NCBI GenBank assembly: GCA_028822575.1
Contig: JAPKDN010000189.1
Coordinates: 1-6,503, forward strand
Direction of reading: 5' to 3'
From: Alphaproteobacteria bacterium
Lineage (GTDB): Bacteria > Pseudomonadota > Alphaproteobacteria > Thalassobaculales > Thalassobaculaceae
DNA: 6,503 bases
Part shown: positions 5,688-6,503 of the stretch, one piece after another
Layout of the letters: every line of letters starts with the position of its first letter
How positions within the stretch are numbered: position 1 is the stretch's first letter
Position numbers and translations under genes: made by a program
Notes under the pieces: generated by a model
What the model was told of the DNA's origin: nothing
Databases searched by the model: none
What the model saw: only the letters and a program-made list of their open reading frames with translations

Positions 5688-6479
5688 GGTCAGCCGGCGT
5701 AGCGTCGCGAGCATGCTAAGCGCGGTGATCTTGCCGGTCTTTGGGTTCTCATCTGACGGGATGTTCTCGATCGTCATGGTGAACCGGGCACTGTCTGCCT
5801 CGACGGCGATGGTGTGGATGTTGCGGTCCACGCCCGGATCCGCCCAGATTTGAAGCATCGTGCGATCCGGCCCGATTCCCGCGAGGCTGAGCGCGGCGGC
5901 GACGTTGACATTGGCTGGAAAGCCGATCGCCCCGGCACGCGCGTTACCCTCGAAAACCAGTTTAGGCTCGGTCAATCCGTCAACGGAAATCTCATTTTCC
6001 ACCAAATGCGGCGCCCCCTTCAACCCGGTCGGGGGTTTGCGGGTTTTTAGCGTCACGCTAACCACGCTACCTTCGGCCGCAGCTCGAACGGCGTCAAGAC
6101 CGATCAGGGCTCCAGTCGGGATAATGATCCGCGCGCCGGTTTTCGCGGCTTTGTCCGCCAGATCCATGCGGGGCAGAAGTGCGCCGACACTGGCCGGAAT
6201 AAAAATTCGGCCAGCTTCGACCGCAGCGTCCGCGACTTCGGCGAAGACGCTGGCCGGTGCGCACTCTATGATAACATCACAGATTTCAGCGAGACCGGCG
6301 AGGGTAGTGATACGAGGCATTGCGGAGAGATCCACCAGATTGCGCCGTGCCTTATCGTGATCGCGGGCGGAAACGGCTTCGAGACGCAGTCCGTAAATCA
6401 AACCTTGGTCCAGGGACCGGGCGATCTTGAGGCCAATGGCGCCAAGGCCGCCAATCCCCACGCTTAGCTCACGAGGCAT
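5664..6479 (-). CDS. nadX: L-aspartate dehydrogenase (NAD(P)-dependent, DUF108 family)
   Basis: The enzyme oxidises L-aspartate to iminoaspartate with NAD(P)+; the imine either hydrolyses to oxaloacetate and ammonia or can feed quinolinate and NAD synthesis. The 271-residue product is full length. A Rossmann fold opens with GIGGLGAIG (8-16), followed by VIIECAP (69-75) and IPASVGAL (94-101). The catalytic domain has PTGALIGLDAV (121-131), TLKTRKPPTGLKGAP (143-157), GNARAGAIGFPANVNVAAA (178-196), WADPGVDRNIH (212-222) with His222 as the likely active-site histidine, and ENIPSDENPKTG (238-249). The ATG at 6477-6479 has a GGAG ribosome site 7 bases upstream. A TGA at 6497-6495, just before that site, could end an upstream operon gene lying beyond the window. 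Whether it serves aspartate catabolism or NAD synthesis cannot be told here. Confidence 0.9.
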   Translation of the reverse strand: MPRELSVGIGGLGAIGLKIARSLDQGLIYGLRLEAVSARDHDKARRNLVDLSAMPRITTLAGLAEICDVIIECAPASVFAEVADAAVEAGRIFIPASVGALLPRMDLADKAAKTGARIIIPTGALIGLDAVRAAAEGSVVSVTLKTRKPPTGLKGAPHLVENEISVDGLTEPKLVFEGNARAGAIGFPANVNVAAALSLAGIGPDRTMLQIWADPGVDRNIHTIAVEADSARFTMTIENIPSDENPKTGKITALSMLATLRRLTAPLVSGT

Positions 6480-6503
6480 GCTGTCTCTCCATCCTCATTG
6501 GAA

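Overview
The window reads as chromosomal DNA from a flagellated alphaproteobacterium. A Rhodospirillales-like lineage is my best guess, and it is inferred from family content rather than any marker gene. The evidence is a FliL, a DUF1217 protein (a family I know mainly from alphaproteobacterial flagellar loci), a DUF108-type aspartate dehydrogenase and moderately GC-rich codon use. No tRNA, rRNA, CRISPR array, insertion sequence or phage gene is visible.

Layout, left to right: (1) the last 32 codons of a plus-strand gene, probably a PlsC-type acyltransferase; (2) a convergent minus-strand fliL standing alone, separated from gene 1 by 30 bases of overlapping inverted repeats; (3) a divergent plus-strand gene for an unrecognised 88-residue protein; (4) a convergent minus-strand gene of the gamma-glutamyltransferase family, apparently cytoplasmic; (5) a 239-base divergent control region; (6) a large plus-strand gene (824 aa from the preferred start) with an N-terminal DUF1217 domain and a long flagellin-like remainder; (7) a convergent minus-strand L-aspartate dehydrogenase, with a terminator hairpin between it and gene 6.

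Two genes point to motility: fliL and the DUF1217 gene. They are not in a classic flagellar operon and have two unrelated-looking genes between them. The DUF1217 gene has a good sigma-54-type promoter (GG-N10-GC) and a canonical Shine-Dalgarno that moves its start 9 bases downstream of the longest ORF. The transferase and dehydrogenase look like ordinary amino-acid metabolism genes, and nothing ties them to the flagellar genes beyond adjacency.

The most interesting item is the DUF1217 protein. It is much longer than the domain itself, has no Cys or Trp, and carries two (perhaps three) diverged copies of a helix/NLL/beta segment like that of flagellin-type axial proteins. I infer that it may be an exported flagellar structural or cap/junction component. 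No previously undescribed defence or mobile system is visible.
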